Shown in pieces: positions 22,985 to 35,300 of a DNA stretch of 64,000 nt. A program made the position numbers and the translations under genes. Numbering within the stretch: the first letter of the stretch is position 1; every line of letters begins with the position of its first letter. The stretch spans positions 22,739,001-22,803,000 of the forward strand of contig NC_083386.1 in assembly GCF_031755915.1 (NCBI RefSeq), written 5' to 3'. Origin of the DNA: Ziziphus jujuba (Eukaryota; Streptophyta; Magnoliopsida; Rosales; Rhamnaceae). The notes under the pieces are model-generated. The model saw only the letters and a list, made by a program, of their open reading frames with translations, was not told the origin of the DNA and did no database searches.

Positions 22985-25384
22985 ATGTTGATGCTTGTGG
23001 ATTGCTCCAACTGCAGAACACCATTGCAGCTTCCTCCTGGAGCTACATCCATTCGCTGCGCCCTTTGCCATGCGGTTACACACGTTGCCCACCCTCGAAC
23101 CGTCCCTGCACCACCACCATCTTACTCTTCCTCACATAACCACTACCATGTTCCTCCGCCTAATTACGCGCCGACCGGGGCACCGTCGCCGTACAACCAC
23201 GCGCCTCCCGCTAATCCGCCTTCTGTTCATGGTAGTAAAAGAGCGTTGATATGCGGTGTTTCGTATAGGTACACAAGGCATGAGCTCAAGGGATGTGTTA
23301 ATGATGCTAAATGCATGAAGTATTTGTTGGTCAACAAGTTCAACTTCCCTGAGTCCTCCATTGTTATGCTTACTGGTACTTTCCTCACATAGAAAACAAT
23401 CTATTATTTTGCAAATTGTAGCTCTTTTTTGCTAGTTTATAGATTCAATGGTAGGGTTGTTAAAAAAAAAAAAAAATGTAATTCAAATTCCCAATTTGTC
23501 ACATTGTTCTCTTGCCTTGTATATGGCATCTTTGGTTCAAATTTCAAATTCTGATCTGAATCTGTTATTTGCAAGTTGCTTTGCAGAGGAAGAAACTGAT
23601 CCATATAGGCGTCCAACAAAACACAATATTAGGATGGCACTTTATTGGCTTGTGCAAGGTTGTAGGCCAGGGGATTCTTTGGTATTTCATTATTCAGGTC
23701 ATGGGTCACAACAGAGGAATTACAATGGAGATGAGGTGGATGGGTATGATGAAACACTCTGTCCCTTGGACTTTGAGACTCAGGGGATGATTGTTGATGA
23801 TGAGATCAATGCAACAATTGTTAGACCCCTTCCTGCTGGTGCTAAACTCCATGCAATTATTGATGCTTGCCATAGTGGTACTGTGTTGGATTTACCATTT
23901 CTCTGCAGGATGGACAGGTTAGCTTCATGGATTGCTGCTTTTGGCACTCAAAATTAAGTCCATTTTCTTTTTCTCCGATTTCATTTTTACTTTATAAATT
24001 TGATTTCCTTGGACTGGATGTAGAACTGGGAGGTATGTGTGGGAGGACCATCGCCCTCGATCAGGAGTATGGAAAGGAACAAGTGGTGGGGAGGTGATTT
24101 CCTTCAGCGGCTGTGATGATGATCAGACGTCTGCTGACACTTCGGTAAGAGACTCTCTTCGTTTCATTCTCTTTCTTTTGAATGAACTGTTAGAAAAAGG
24201 CAAAACTAATTTCTGAAAACTCACAGGCTCTATCTAGGATTACTTCTACTGGTGCCATGACTTATTCTTTCATCCAAGCTATCGAGCGTGGGCATGCAAC
24301 CACATATGGAAACATGCTAAATGCAATGCGAACTACCATCCGCAACACAGATAATGATCTCGGCGGTGGTATAGTGACATCCCTTATCACCATGCTTTTG
24401 ACAGGAGGGAGTCTTGGTGGGTTGAGACAGGTATCACTCTAAGTCCTTTCTTAGAAGCTCTGATGAAATCTAAATTGCAAATAGTAAATGTGTGATACAT
24501 AATTCCAAAAGCTTATCTTCACCAGTTTTGGATGCTAGAGTTTTACTTGTAGAATGCATTAAATTAAGGGGCCTTCCTTGGAAGTAGCTTGTAGTAAAAT
24601 ACCAAGTTACCTTTTTTGTTATGAAAATTATACTGAACAAGTTCTATCATTAGTTTATGGATCTTATACCACTAGGAAGTAGTAAACTCGACTTTCCAAA
24701 GCTTTATAGCTTTTTATGATCTGCAACTGAAAAAGAAAACTGCAGCAATAACAAGATTCTGAATGCTGATAATTAAGGGTTAAAGAAATAGGGCTGTAGG
24801 AAAAATGTAATGATTTGGGGGTCAAACAAATAATATAGTAGCTCACATAAGGGGACGTTTGGCACCATTGATAGTAAACATGAAAAAAAAAAAAAAAATT
24901 AAGAAAATGATAACAAATAGAAACTCAATCAGAGGAAATGTGGCATGGACCTCATGGTAACCATGACAATGATGGGAATACTGTAAAAGTTCTGTATGTT
25001 TGGAGCTATGGTAAAAGAAGTCCAGTTGAAATTTTAAGGAAGTGGTTTGCAGTTAATTCATTGCTTCATGCTAATTTCAGTAGTGCTAATTTCAGATGTA
25101 AGTATAGTATTCATTGAAATCCAAACAAGAGGTAGATTTTATGGTTTCTTGTTTCTTTTCTGGTGTTTTCCAGTTTCACTTCACTTGTATTCAAAATCTT
25201 GAGAAACCGTTATTGATGTTTCTCTGGTATTCATGCCATCTATTTTCTTTTTTGATCAACCTGACATATCTATGCTAATTTCTAGCCAACCTTCTGACTT
25301 TTCTTTTTATGAACTTTGTTGTAGGAACCGCAATTAACTGCTAATGAACCATTTGATGTGTATACAAAGACTTTCTCCCTATAA
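22985..25384 (+). CDS. MC1: Type I metacaspase with LSD1 zinc finger (AtMC1-like)
   Basis: Cysteine protease of clan CD that cleaves after Arg/Lys. Arabidopsis MC1 promotes hypersensitive cell death and binds LSD1. Five exons: 22985-23375, 23587-23917, 24024-24144, 24227-24430, 25325-25384; phases agree and give 368 residues, close to AtMC1. The N terminus has an LSD1-type zinc finger (C-x2-C...C-x2-C in CSNCRTPLQLPPG...CALCHAV), then a Pro/His-rich linker (residues about 37-83) and the caspase-like p20 domain. The catalytic dyad is present: His169 in FHYSGHGSQ and Cys225 in IDACHSGT. The p10-like part contains GCDDDQTSADTSA and ends ...QEPQLTANEPFDVYTKTFSL. A second ATG two codons downstream could also start it. 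Nothing suggests inactivation. The last intron is about 890 bp. Confidence 0.96.
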
Positions 25385-25571
25385 GTAATGGACAAGCATT
25401 TGCATATTATGGATGATCATGGTCAATCATTAATTAAGGATGTCACGTGAGATGTGTACGGTTTACGGTTAGTCGGGAAAAATATTAATTCATTTTTTGT
25501 ACTCATTCTTGCATCTTCAGAGTGTTGTAAATAATACTTATACACTACTTTTTAATTGGATATTGATCAAT

Positions 25572-25613
<42 letters not shown>

Positions 25614-25985
25614 GAATGCTTACATAGAATAATATTCCCCACCCAAAAGAAACCAAAACCAAATTCCTTTTGGGTGTTACGTAGCGGAGCAAACATTTAG
25701 TAACATTACAGTGTTTGATTATATGACTCTTAAAGATCAGGTGGAACTTAAATGCATTTCAAAATCACAATGTTACATCACTATTCTAAAAAATTGCAAC
25801 ATAATTATCTGCTGTAGTGAACACAATCTATATTATTTAAAGATAAAAGAAATCAACAATATCTCACAACAATAATCTCAGCATGTAAAGTAGAAAACCA
25901 GAAAAAGATAAATCATGTTAAACAATGAAACAGTGAAAACCTATCTATATTCTTCTATATTTCTAGCAAATCCAAATGTGGTACC
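25385..25985. other. Convergent 3' regions of metacaspase and HMG genes
   Basis: Contains an (AT)n microsatellite at about 25577-25607. No other gene is visible. Poly(A) signals for both flanking genes must lie here but are not distinct from the AT-rich background. Confidence 0.5.
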
Positions 25986-26874
25986 TCATTTCAGTTTTCT
26001 GCCGGATTTGCTCCACAACAGCTTGCATTGCTTCTTGTACCTAATATTGTCCTTCATAGCCATCTCTTCATATAACTACATCGAACAGCAACATTCAAAC
26101 AATATCTTAATTTTTCTTGTTAAAACCCTAACAAAAAACAATCTTAAACGACAACAAAGTTGTGGTAGAGAGTACCTTTTTCGATTTACGAGGGAGATTG
26201 GACCACATTCGACTAAGTCTCTTGCTTGTTTCACCAAATGAAGGAGACCTGACCAAATCCCAAGTAGATATCACAAAGAAAGTGTAAGAAGAACATGGTC
26301 TAATAGGACAACTACGCCTCCTAAGCACTCTCTCAAGCACATCATGATGATCAACTTTTCCTCTGCTTTTCTTCAAGGATTTCACTTTCTCGCAAGCCTT
26401 TAACTTCCTAATTGATGAAGTTCGAGGAAAATAAGAAACCGGAGATATCACCCCACTTCTCAGTCTCGTCACAACGGTACTACTAGTCTCTCCATCGTTC
26501 TGTCTGGTCTCACTCTCGCATCTATCAACCTCTTCCACAAAACTACGATTTTCAAGGACAAATGGGTTTGTACATTGACTTTGATCATTTAGTTCTTCAG
26601 CCGCAATTGGGGTCACATACGAGGAAAAACTTGAATTTTCGCATGATTGCTTTTCTGGGTTATATGCAACTGTACCGGGAGAGTTAAGGTTGTCGGAAAA
26701 TTGTTTGTTGTGGATATTGAACTGTAATGAGAACTGCAAATTCTCTGAGTCGCCTTGGACTTGGATGGTATCTCCACTGAGATAACCAGACAATTGAAGA
26801 GGGGGCATGGAAGACATTGTCGGAGTTGTTGATGGTGGTGGTGTTGAATAAATGTTTACCATTGAAGAAGACAA
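25986..26874 (-). CDS. HMG-box protein, plant type
   Basis: Two exons, 26176-26874 and 25986-26075, joined in phase at AAG/GTACTC and GTAG/TTATATG, give 262 residues. The first 190 or so residues are Ser/Pro/Asn-rich and look disordered. A basic stretch (KACEKVKSLKKSRGKVDHHD) precedes one HMG box: CPIRPCSSYTFFVISTWDLV, then FGETSKRLSRMWSNLP, then across the intron KKLYEEMAMKDNIRYKKQ. The characteristic Pro, Phe, Trp, Lys and Tyr positions of the fold are recognisable. HMG-box proteins bind or bend DNA in the nucleus; the exact subgroup (HMGB or another) is unclear because an acidic C-terminal tail is absent. The gene is head-to-head with the Fe-SOD gene, 865 bp away. Its C terminus (QCKLLWSKSGRKLK) is short and basic. 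Confidence 0.85.
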
Positions 26875-27531
26875 TCCAAGATGGTGATGGAATTAGTCAG
26901 AAGAAACAAATGGGTTGTAATTGGACATGATTGAAGCATCGTCAATGAATTTGTGGAGGAAAAGGGTCAACCACTGCATCTTTTGGCCTAAACAAACTCG
27001 TGCCCCTCCAAATTCAAAAGTAGCGGTTTTTTTTTTTTTTTTTTTTTAGTAAATTATGAATGGGTAGCCAACCCAATTTTTTAAATTTTTTCATCAAAAA
27101 AAAAAAAAAAATTTATTTGGGTCTTTTTATTTATTGGCACAAGAAGTCAGAACCCACAAAGACCAGCAGCAAAATTATCCCAATTTACATTTTTTAATAA
27201 AAAAGTCCAAATTTTCAGAAAGCACAGAGCCGAGCTGAAATGGTGTAGAAAAAAGTTACTGCCTTTACAATTTACATTGCATCCAAACGGATAGAAAAAG
27301 AGATTCATCATCACCTGCACTCAATACAGGGCAGAGTTTCCACATCCCAGCCTGTGGGTGCTCGGGATCGAGTCTAGGGGGGCGGGGAGCCTGGGGGCCC
27401 AGCCACACTAGCAAAAAAAAAAATATATATATATATATATATATTACGGGGCTTGTTCCTTGTGAAAGGAGACAAAAACTACACAGATTGGTGAAAATCG
27501 AAATGCCCCAAAAGCCAAGTCGGACCTGCTA

Positions 27532-27595
27532 GTACTGGTTAGTACCCCGTACTACCATTATTAGCACAGGTAGTACCGGTAGTACGTTGCTGTAC
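27532..27595. promoter_or_regulatory. Cluster of six GTAC motifs upstream of Fe-SOD
   Basis: GTAC occurs at 27532, 27542, 27549, 27573, 27582 and 27592, six times in 64 bp against about one per 256 bp by chance, 145-208 bp before the Fe-SOD start codon. GTAC is the core recognised by the copper-deficiency regulator SPL7 in Arabidopsis (and Crr1 in Chlamydomonas), which induces FSD1. A copper-responsive function here is inferred, not shown. Part of the clustering comes from local repeats of (G)TAGTACC-like sequence. Confidence 0.5.
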
Positions 27596-27739
27596 CAGCA
27601 GTAACAGCGTCTAAACCCAAAGTTGAGACATTTTTCATAAAAGGCCTCTCTGAAGCAAAGCCGACGTATGTCTCTGTGTCACACAGTCACACTCACTTCC
27701 TACCCTTTCCAGCTCTCAAAATTTGAAAGAACTTTGGAC

Positions 27740-27831
27740 ATGGTAGCAGCAGCAGTACCAGTAGCAACAGCACCTTATGCTGCGCCTAAATCTCTTACGT
27801 GCACACTTGGTCCACCATGGCAAGGTCATTA

Positions 27832-27872
<41 letters not shown>

Positions 27873-29912
27873 ATCTATCTCGTTGACATGGGGGTTTGAT
27901 GGAATTCAACAGGGCTTCGTGGGAGTCTGGGTTCAGCTCGGAGCTTGCAATGCCCTAAGAAAGAGGTCAGTTTGCCTTTTCACTCTGAATTTTTCTTTGT
28001 TACTAAATATGCGGAGAATGTTGGTCTGATTGGTTTTGGAAGAAAAAAAAAATGTCAAAAGTTCAATCTTTACTGATGATTGGCTCAATTCTATCATTGT
28101 CAAAGCAGAGACGATGTACAAGGAAGGCTGGTTCGTGTAATGTTACTGCTAAATTTGAGCTAAAGCCTCCTCCATATCCGCTGGTAGTATGCGAAGTTTC
28201 TCTTTCTGTTTTCTTATCGTATGTAGTCTTTAGTGGTTCTTAAACATTATTAAAATCCATTACCATTCTTGTGGTTTTAGGCCACTTTTGGTTTGGTCCA
28301 TACCATATGTAGTTGGCACAAGCTCAGACTAAGCTTCGTGGTTTCTGTTTCCCGTAAGTTGGCCTTAACATACTAGCCTCCTAGGTGTTTGTAAAATGTA
28401 CTTAATGTAAAATTCTGATATGAAAAAAATAAAAATAAAAATAAAAATAAGGAAAATTAACATGTTCATTCAGTTTCCATCTTCTCATTGACGGCATTAA
28501 GCTATAATTGATATTCTGGTAGATTTCATGTCGTGGTTGTTTATATGATTTGGCAATGTTAATTAATTTATTCTGTACTTTGTTGCAATATGTTCATATT
28601 GGCAGAATGCTTTGGAACCCCATATGAGCAAAGAGACCCTGGAGTATCACTGGGGGAAGCACCATAGGGGTTATGTGGAAAACCTAAACAAGCAAATTGT
28701 AGGAACAGAACTAGATGGGATGTCATTAGAAGATGTTATAATTGTTTCATATAACAAGGGGGATATTCTTCCATTTTTCAACAATGCAGCACAGGTATGA
28801 TATCCGGATGTATCGGAAATTATATCTCTATAACTTAACTCTCTCTTCTAAAAACATGAGGTGCCGCATATGCAGTCATTTTTCTTACTGTAGTTTGCTT
28901 CACTTTTAAAGTTTGCCAAACATTCGTTTTTACTGGTATGCAGGTCTGGAACCATGACTTCTTCTGGGAATCCATTAAACCAGGTGGTGGTGGAAAGCCA
29001 TCTGGGGATCTTCTAGAACTAATTGAAAGAGATTTTGGTTCTTTTGAAAAATTCGTTGGAGAGTTCAAGGCAGCTGCATCTACACAGTTTGGTTCTGGTT
29101 GGGCTTGGCTTGCATGTGAGTGATATATAAACAATTCTGTTGTCATATTAAATGACTTTGGTATTTAACTCATTCTTCTGTTTTTTAATTCTAGATAAAG
29201 CAAATAGGCTAGATGTCGGAAATGCAGTAAATCCTTATCCATCAGATGAAGACAAAAAGCTTGTAGTGGTGAAGAGCCCCAATGCTGTGAATCCCCTTGT
29301 TTGGGATTATTCTGTGAGTTTTTCTATGATCAACTAAACCATTTGTAATTTATGTTATTGTAGATTGTTAGTGTGGTAATTCACTACTGAGCACTTCCCT
29401 TCCTCTAATAATTTGTGTCGTTAATTTCATGCAGCCTCTCCTTACCATTGACGTTTGGGAGGTAATTATCATTATCATCTATATTTCTGATTGCCAATAA
29501 TTGAATTTTTATTATTTTTTAGTGGTCAAATAAAAAGTTTAATCATCTTACTAATTCACCCTCTGAATTTTATTTGTTTTCAACAGCATGCTTACTACCT
29601 TGACTTTCAGGTGAGCTCTCAGCTCTTGTTAGACAGCTTTCTTATGTTGATGAATGATACTAATAAATCTAACCTCTGTATTTTTTGTTTTGGTTTTAGA
29701 ACCGGCGTGCTGATTATATATCAATATTTATGGAGAAACTCGTGTCATGGGAAGCGGTCAGTTCCAGACTTGAAATTGCAAAGGCTCGAGCTGTTGAAAG
29801 AGAGAGAGAAGAAGAATTGCGGAAAAGAGAGAGAGAGCAGGCCAAAGCATCAGAAAGTGAAGGGGTAGAGATGTATGTGGACAACAATAGTGATGACTCG
29901 GAATCAGAATGA
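27740..29912 (+). CDS. FSD2: Iron superoxide dismutase, chloroplast, FSD2 type
   Basis: Converts superoxide to hydrogen peroxide and oxygen in plastids. Nine exons: 27740-27824, 27913-27965, 28109-28183, 28606-28794, 28944-29115, 29195-29313, 29435-29461, 29587-29610, 29700-29912; phases agree, giving 318 residues. The first 55 or so residues are Ala/Ser/Arg-rich and fit a transit peptide. Metal ligands are present: His in EYHWGKHH, His in WNHDFFW, Asp and His in TIDVWEHAYYLDF. The long C terminus with a charged coil ([15 protein letters not shown]) and acidic end ([10 protein letters not shown]) separates FSD2 from the shorter FSD1 and FSD3; FSD2 works with FSD3 at the plastid nucleoid. Exon 3 could instead begin at 28043 after GGAAG, adding residues KKKMSKVQ..., but the acceptor at 28108 has a better pyrimidine tract. 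Intron 1 holds a (TC)n run. Confidence 0.95.
27835..27868. repeat. (CT)n microsatellite in Fe-SOD intron 1
   Basis: About 16 CT repeats just downstream of the first donor site. Confidence 0.95.
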
Positions 29913-30082
29913 AGCTTATTTTGCAGTTTTAAGTAAACTAAAAAACAGTTTTGGTTGTTTGTTTTAGTTCCTAATTTGAATGTAATACAGAGGTCAGCTC
30001 AGTTTAGGCGACGCTTAAGACAATGAAAAGTGAAAAAGAAAGGTGCCTCTTGCAGGAATGAAACTACATGTTTTATATCTCA

Positions 30083-32321
30083 TCATCTTATAGGAGAAGT
30101 CTTGAGAGACAAAATGCTGTCCAAATTTGAAAGTTTTGAATTGTCAGCAGCAGGTGGTCCAAAAACCTCCCAGAAGCGAAGAGTCTGATCCGCCCCGGCT
30201 GATACCACAGTTAACCCATCAGGGCTCTGCAACAAACCGATTAAAGAAACAATTTAAAGGTTTTGAAAGACAGTAATTTACTTGCCTGATTACATTCATG
30301 AAAGCCCTACCGATTAAAGAAACAATTTAAAGGTTTTTAAAGACAGTAATCTGCTTGCCTGATTAGTTGTCTAGGTGATTGACATTCTTGAAAGCCCTAT
30401 TAATTCATTGAAAATAAAACTCCTAAAGATATATGATAACCTGGGAAAGGTGGAGGACTCTGTCATCATGGCGAGTGGATTCTCCCAATTTGGCCATCGA
30501 TGGATACCTCCACAAACACAGCCGATTTGATCTGGTACTACTCGTGCTAAAGCCATGTGCACTCACTATCTCCTTGTGATGCGTATTCCATTCAAGTCCA
30601 CATATCTGGAACCACAAAAGCCTATTAGGAGGTGATGGAAAACATTGGTTTGGTTTTCACAGTAGTTACTGTCTATAGGATCAGGTTCTGGTTAGGTATC
30701 TTCTTAATCGTTATTTACCTGAGATTTGGTGGGCATGCTATTAATGCAGCTTCCCTTTTGTGTATTCCATAACTTAATACACCCATCTGTGGTGCCTCCT
30801 CCTGAGGCAAGCACACCGTACTGGTATGGGCACCATGCAAGTGCCTTAACTGCTCCGCCGTGTTCATTGAAACGATATAAGAACTTTGATGATGAACTCA
30901 TTTTGAAAGAATCCCAAATGTATATTAGATTTTCATTGCCACCACTCGCCAATTTATTGTCGGACCATTTCAGCCTGCAAACTTCATCGGTGTGTGCCAT
31001 CAAAGAGGAAATTAAATTGCTTCTTGCCCTGGCTGCCATGAAAACATGTATGATAGGGAATAAAATTTCTTATCTAATTTCACCAGCAATCTACAAAATC
31101 AGAACAAATTAGCTGAAAGTTGAGAAAAAAATATATAAATATATATATATGATTACCATCATGGTTAAGGATAGACTTGTCTCGGCTTCCTGATGTTAGA
31201 AGAACGTGAGATTTCCATGCAATAGTTGCTATCCTTCCAGTGTGATCTTCTATTGCTCTAACCTGTGTTGTCACCTCATCATCAGCTTTAATCCCACTTG
31301 AATAGTCTGGAGTAAAGAATCATCATTTATAAAGAATAAAAAGACCAGAGAAAGGATGGAAAAAAACTATACTAGTTTGGAACTCTCAGCATCCCAAAGT
31401 TGAAGTTTGGAACTAAAAAATCCAACTGCCAAAGTTTTTTCATCCCTAGACCAGGCTATACTTGTAGGGCAATCATTCCCATCAACTTCGAAGAGCTTGT
31501 GTACATTTCCACTATCTGGGTTCCAAAGATACAATGCTTGGCCTAGAGCCACAGCAAGAATGTTGTTCTTCCCCCAATCCAAAATGTTCATGTAGAAATC
31601 ATTTACAAGATTTGGTGCATCCAGAATCCTAGCTGCTCTCTACACACAAAGGCTAAAATCAATCTGAGTTCCATTACCAAGAGAACAAAATCAGTTTAGC
31701 TTTTTACAACATTTAGAATAAATCTAAAAAACCCGATCACATATGAAATTACAATAATCAGCAAAAAAGGGTGAAAACTCTGTGATTTCTTAGCACCTGT
31801 GGGAAACTTCGATACTGCTTCATATTGTTTTCCAATTCCTCAGCTTCATCATCTTGACGACGCATCTCATCGACGCAACGGGTTGGCCTTCTATTTGATT
31901 TAGGACTGCCTCTGAATACCAACATCCTAAATGGTTTCCCCTCGGAATTCAAAGTCAGTTTGTCCTCCAATTTTTGTCTGTACGATTCCTGCCATGAAAC
32001 CAAAAATAAAAAAGAAAAAAAATTAAAAAAAGTAAAAGAAAAGAAAAGAAAAACACCAAGAACTCAACTGCACTTTTCCCTCCATAATCAAAATCCTGAA
32101 GTCCCAAGAATGCAGATACCCAAACTAAACAATTCAAGATATATATAGAGTAAAGAAATTCCTCATAAAATTGGAAAAAAGCAATGGTGATGAATAATCT
32201 TTACATTGAAATTCGAATTGTGGAGTGGTTTTGTTCTGTTTGTCAATAAACTGTGGGCATGATCAAGATCCATCAAACTCCTATTTGGTATAAACCGATC
32301 TCCCTTTTGAATAAAATTCAT
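30083..32321 (-). CDS. CDC20/Fizzy-like activator of the anaphase-promoting complex, divergent
   Basis: WD40 co-activator that recruits substrates to the APC/C ubiquitin ligase in mitosis and meiosis. Seven exons: 32205-32321, 31797-31988, 31373-31639, 31157-31262, 30719-31032, 30441-30605, 30083-30226; phases agree, giving 434 residues. Diagnostic motifs are all present: the C-box DRFIPNR (residues 8-14), a Mad2-interaction-like motif ([10 protein letters not shown], about 59-68), WD repeats with [32 protein letters not shown] and [17 protein letters not shown], and the C-terminal Ile-Arg tail (SLKTSPIR). The N terminus is unusually short, beginning MNFIQKG directly before the C-box. WD residues differ at many places from canonical plant CDC20.1, so this is a side branch rather than the main mitotic copy. 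It is tail-to-tail with Fe-SOD. An intron carries a 73/90-bp direct repeat. Confidence 0.93.
30237..30399. repeat. Direct repeat within last CDC20-like intron
   Basis: 30237-30309 and 30310-30399 are tandem copies (CCGATTAAAGAAACAATTTA... to ...GAAAGCCCTA). The second has a 17-bp insertion. Confidence 0.9.
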
Positions 32322-35300
32322 ACAAAGAGCAAATGGGTCAGTGACAAATTAATCAGAAAAATAGGAAGAGAGAGCGGGGAGAGAGAGAGAGAGAGAGAGA
32401 GAATGGTTTACAGGAAAATCGAACTTGGCAGTGGGACTGCTTTGGAGGCGAGTGGGAGAGTACCAATCCGATTGAAGAATTTCAAACATGTTTGGTCAAC
32501 TGGGAAATTTTGCTCTGCTTTGACTGAAAAAATTAAACAATTTGGGTTTAAAACCCCTTCTTCTTTATTCTTTGTTTCTTCTTTCTTCCAACAAAAGAAA
32601 CAAAGAAAATAACTTTGAGGAAGAAGAAGAAGAAGAAGCATACCACTTGGAACATCTCCCGCCAAAATTAGTTGGATTTCTGAAAGACGACCAAAACCGT
32701 TGCTTTTGTTCGGGACTATTCGGGTCAAGTTGGCACCCGTCGACCTTAAACGGACTTGTTTAGTCCACCCACTTATTGACCCAAAAAGAGTCTGGCCCGT
32801 AAATGAAGTCATTGGGTTAGTGGGTTTTGGGTACTTCGATCAGGCCCAAACCCTACGTGTTTCCAAGCCACCTCCAGTAAGGGCAAAGTCGATTAATTTT
32901 TAAGCAAAATCAGAAACTAGCACGTGTACCTGATTTTTTTTTTTTTTTTTTTTTTTTGGATAAGAAGTAAGTGTACCTGGTTATATATATATATATATAT
33001 ATATAATTATTTTTAGAAAGGAGTTTTCTCTTAATACTAATCCAATAAATTATGCCAATTAATAGATTCAAAATTTCAAGAGGACAAAGAGCATCGCTTC
33101 AATGGTTAAATATTTTTATTTATATTATAAAAATATAGATTCAAATTATAAAGATAACAAAGTTTACAATAATTTGTAATTTCAAAAAAAAAAAATACGT
33201 TTCAAGGAAAAAAAAAAAGATTCAAATATTTATGTTTGTTTCCTATAAAATTTGCAGGACCAACAGAACTATAATTTGTAATATGGATTTTTTTGTTTTA
33301 ATTAATGAAGTGACTATCTATAAAATAAACAAATTTAAAAAAATAAAAATATATGTGGATAGTTTGAGTCTTTTTTACTCTGTGCAATAACTAGCTTATC
33401 ATATAAGTGTTTAAATTAACTAAATGGATGTTGCAATTATATTAACTGTATTTGAAAGATCTTACATAGAATAGCACTTACACATACATATTTTTTTAAC
33501 CCTCTCATGTCTTAGTGTGCATTTAGTTTTCTAAAAAAAAATGTATTTACCTTTTTTTGTCGGTTATTTAAACAAAAAAAACGGTTTTAATTATTATTTG
33601 CGGTTTAACAATATACTTTCTTTTCTTTTTTTAATTTATGGAGCTTGTGATGTAAAGTAAGGGCTATTCTCAAAAATAAAAATAAAAATAAATAAAAAGC
33701 GCTCAAACCAAGTTATCTTTTTTTTTTTTAAATAAAAAAAGGTTGATTTTTTATCAAGAAAAGGAAAAGTTCTATTTTTTTTTTTTTTAAAACAATATTA
33801 ACTAACACTCTGGACTTTAGAGCAAAGAAGCAATAATAAGACTCATGCTTCTTTTTTTTTTTTGTACACATATTTTAGATGACTCATATTTACGTATCAA
33901 TTAATAGTTTGTTGCATTTAAATAAGTTTTAACTATTTAAAAGCAAAAAGTGAACTCAGTTATTAATTATCATTAGTAATGTTCCCTTCCCCAAAGTAGC
34001 TAAAAAAAATAAATTTAAATAAATTTTAGCTTTTTAAAAAGTAAAAGTGAACTCAGTTGTTAATTATCATTAGTAATGTTATCTTCCCCAAAGTAACTCA
34101 TAAAAAAAGAAAAAAGAAAAATACACCTACCAATAACAACAAATAATTAAATATAAATTTCGTTGGTGATGATTTCGGAAAATATTATTTTTTTAATATC
34201 TAGCTTCGCAACAATAATAATATTTACAAAATCAAGACGAAAATTTTAAAATTTTAATTTTTTAAAATTTTAACGTTAATACCTTTTTATTTTTATTAAT
34301 AATATTTACATAAGATGAAAAAAAAAATCTAGTTTCAAGAAATTCAAAATTTTAAAATTTTAATATTAAAAATTAACTTAAATTTAAAAGAGCTTTCAAT
34401 CAAGTGAAAATTGATCTAATAATAACTGGCTGCCTCTTGCCCCCTTCACATGAGACACTCCCTCTTTTTTTCAAAATAGAATTATTGTAATTATATATTT
34501 TAAAAATAAAATAAAAATAAAAAAAAAATCCTGGCCCAAGGCTAGAAGCCTAATTTTTTGAGCCAATGGACTATTGGGACAAGGCCTAAAGCCCAAACCT
34601 AGGCCGAGAACCTAAGGCCACAATATCCAGGGTCCTGCCCTCGGCCAATGATATCCAATTAAACCATGACTTGGAAAAAAAAAAAAAAAAAAAAAAAAGA
34701 GAGAGAAAGTTGCATTTTTTTTCCTTTTTAATTTTTTTTTTCCTTGTATTAATTGCTAGTAATTGACGACATGGAACCCACCAAAAACTATACCATACAA
34801 CATTTGTTCAGGGATGCTAGGTTTTTTTTTTTATGTTGATCAATTTTTAAATCCATGATTTTAATTTATGGTTAACTAATTAGAGATAACTATGTAAACT
34901 CTGCTAATTAGATAACAAAAGTAAAACTCTTGTTTTTGTGATTTTCTGTATTGATTGTTGCTACATTAGTACTGTATATTTTGAATTAGACAATCAGATT
35001 CCATGACCATAATAATCCAAATTAGCTACATAAGAAAACGCTTAGACACTATTTATTCCCATTGAGGTTGATTTTTTAAAAGTGTTGATTTTTTAAAAGT
35101 GGTAATTTTTTAACTTAATTACATCTACCTATCTTGGAGTCACTTCCAGTAAATGGAAGGAAAAAAACCAAAAATAAGATGGTCTTTGAATTAGTTCTTC
35201 TATCAATTTTGAACATGTGGAAAGAAAAAAAAAATTGATATTTGTGATTTAATGTTTTAATATTTTATTATATTTTACCATATGTTAAAAAAATCCATGA

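Noticed and set aside
24836..25060. GGGGACGTTTGGCACCATTGATAG start of a possible MITE in the last metacaspase intron
   Set aside because: No matching inverted end could be found downstream within the intron.
27350..27450. G-rich patch followed by A and AT tracts (SINE-tail-like, or tRNA-like GATCGAGTC)
   Set aside because: No A/B box pair, cloverleaf or target duplication was seen.
32408..32812. 134-codon minus-strand frame upstream of the CDC20-like gene
   Set aside because: It contains leucine and lysine runs from repeats and no C-box or WD motif; the in-phase first exon is 32205-32321.
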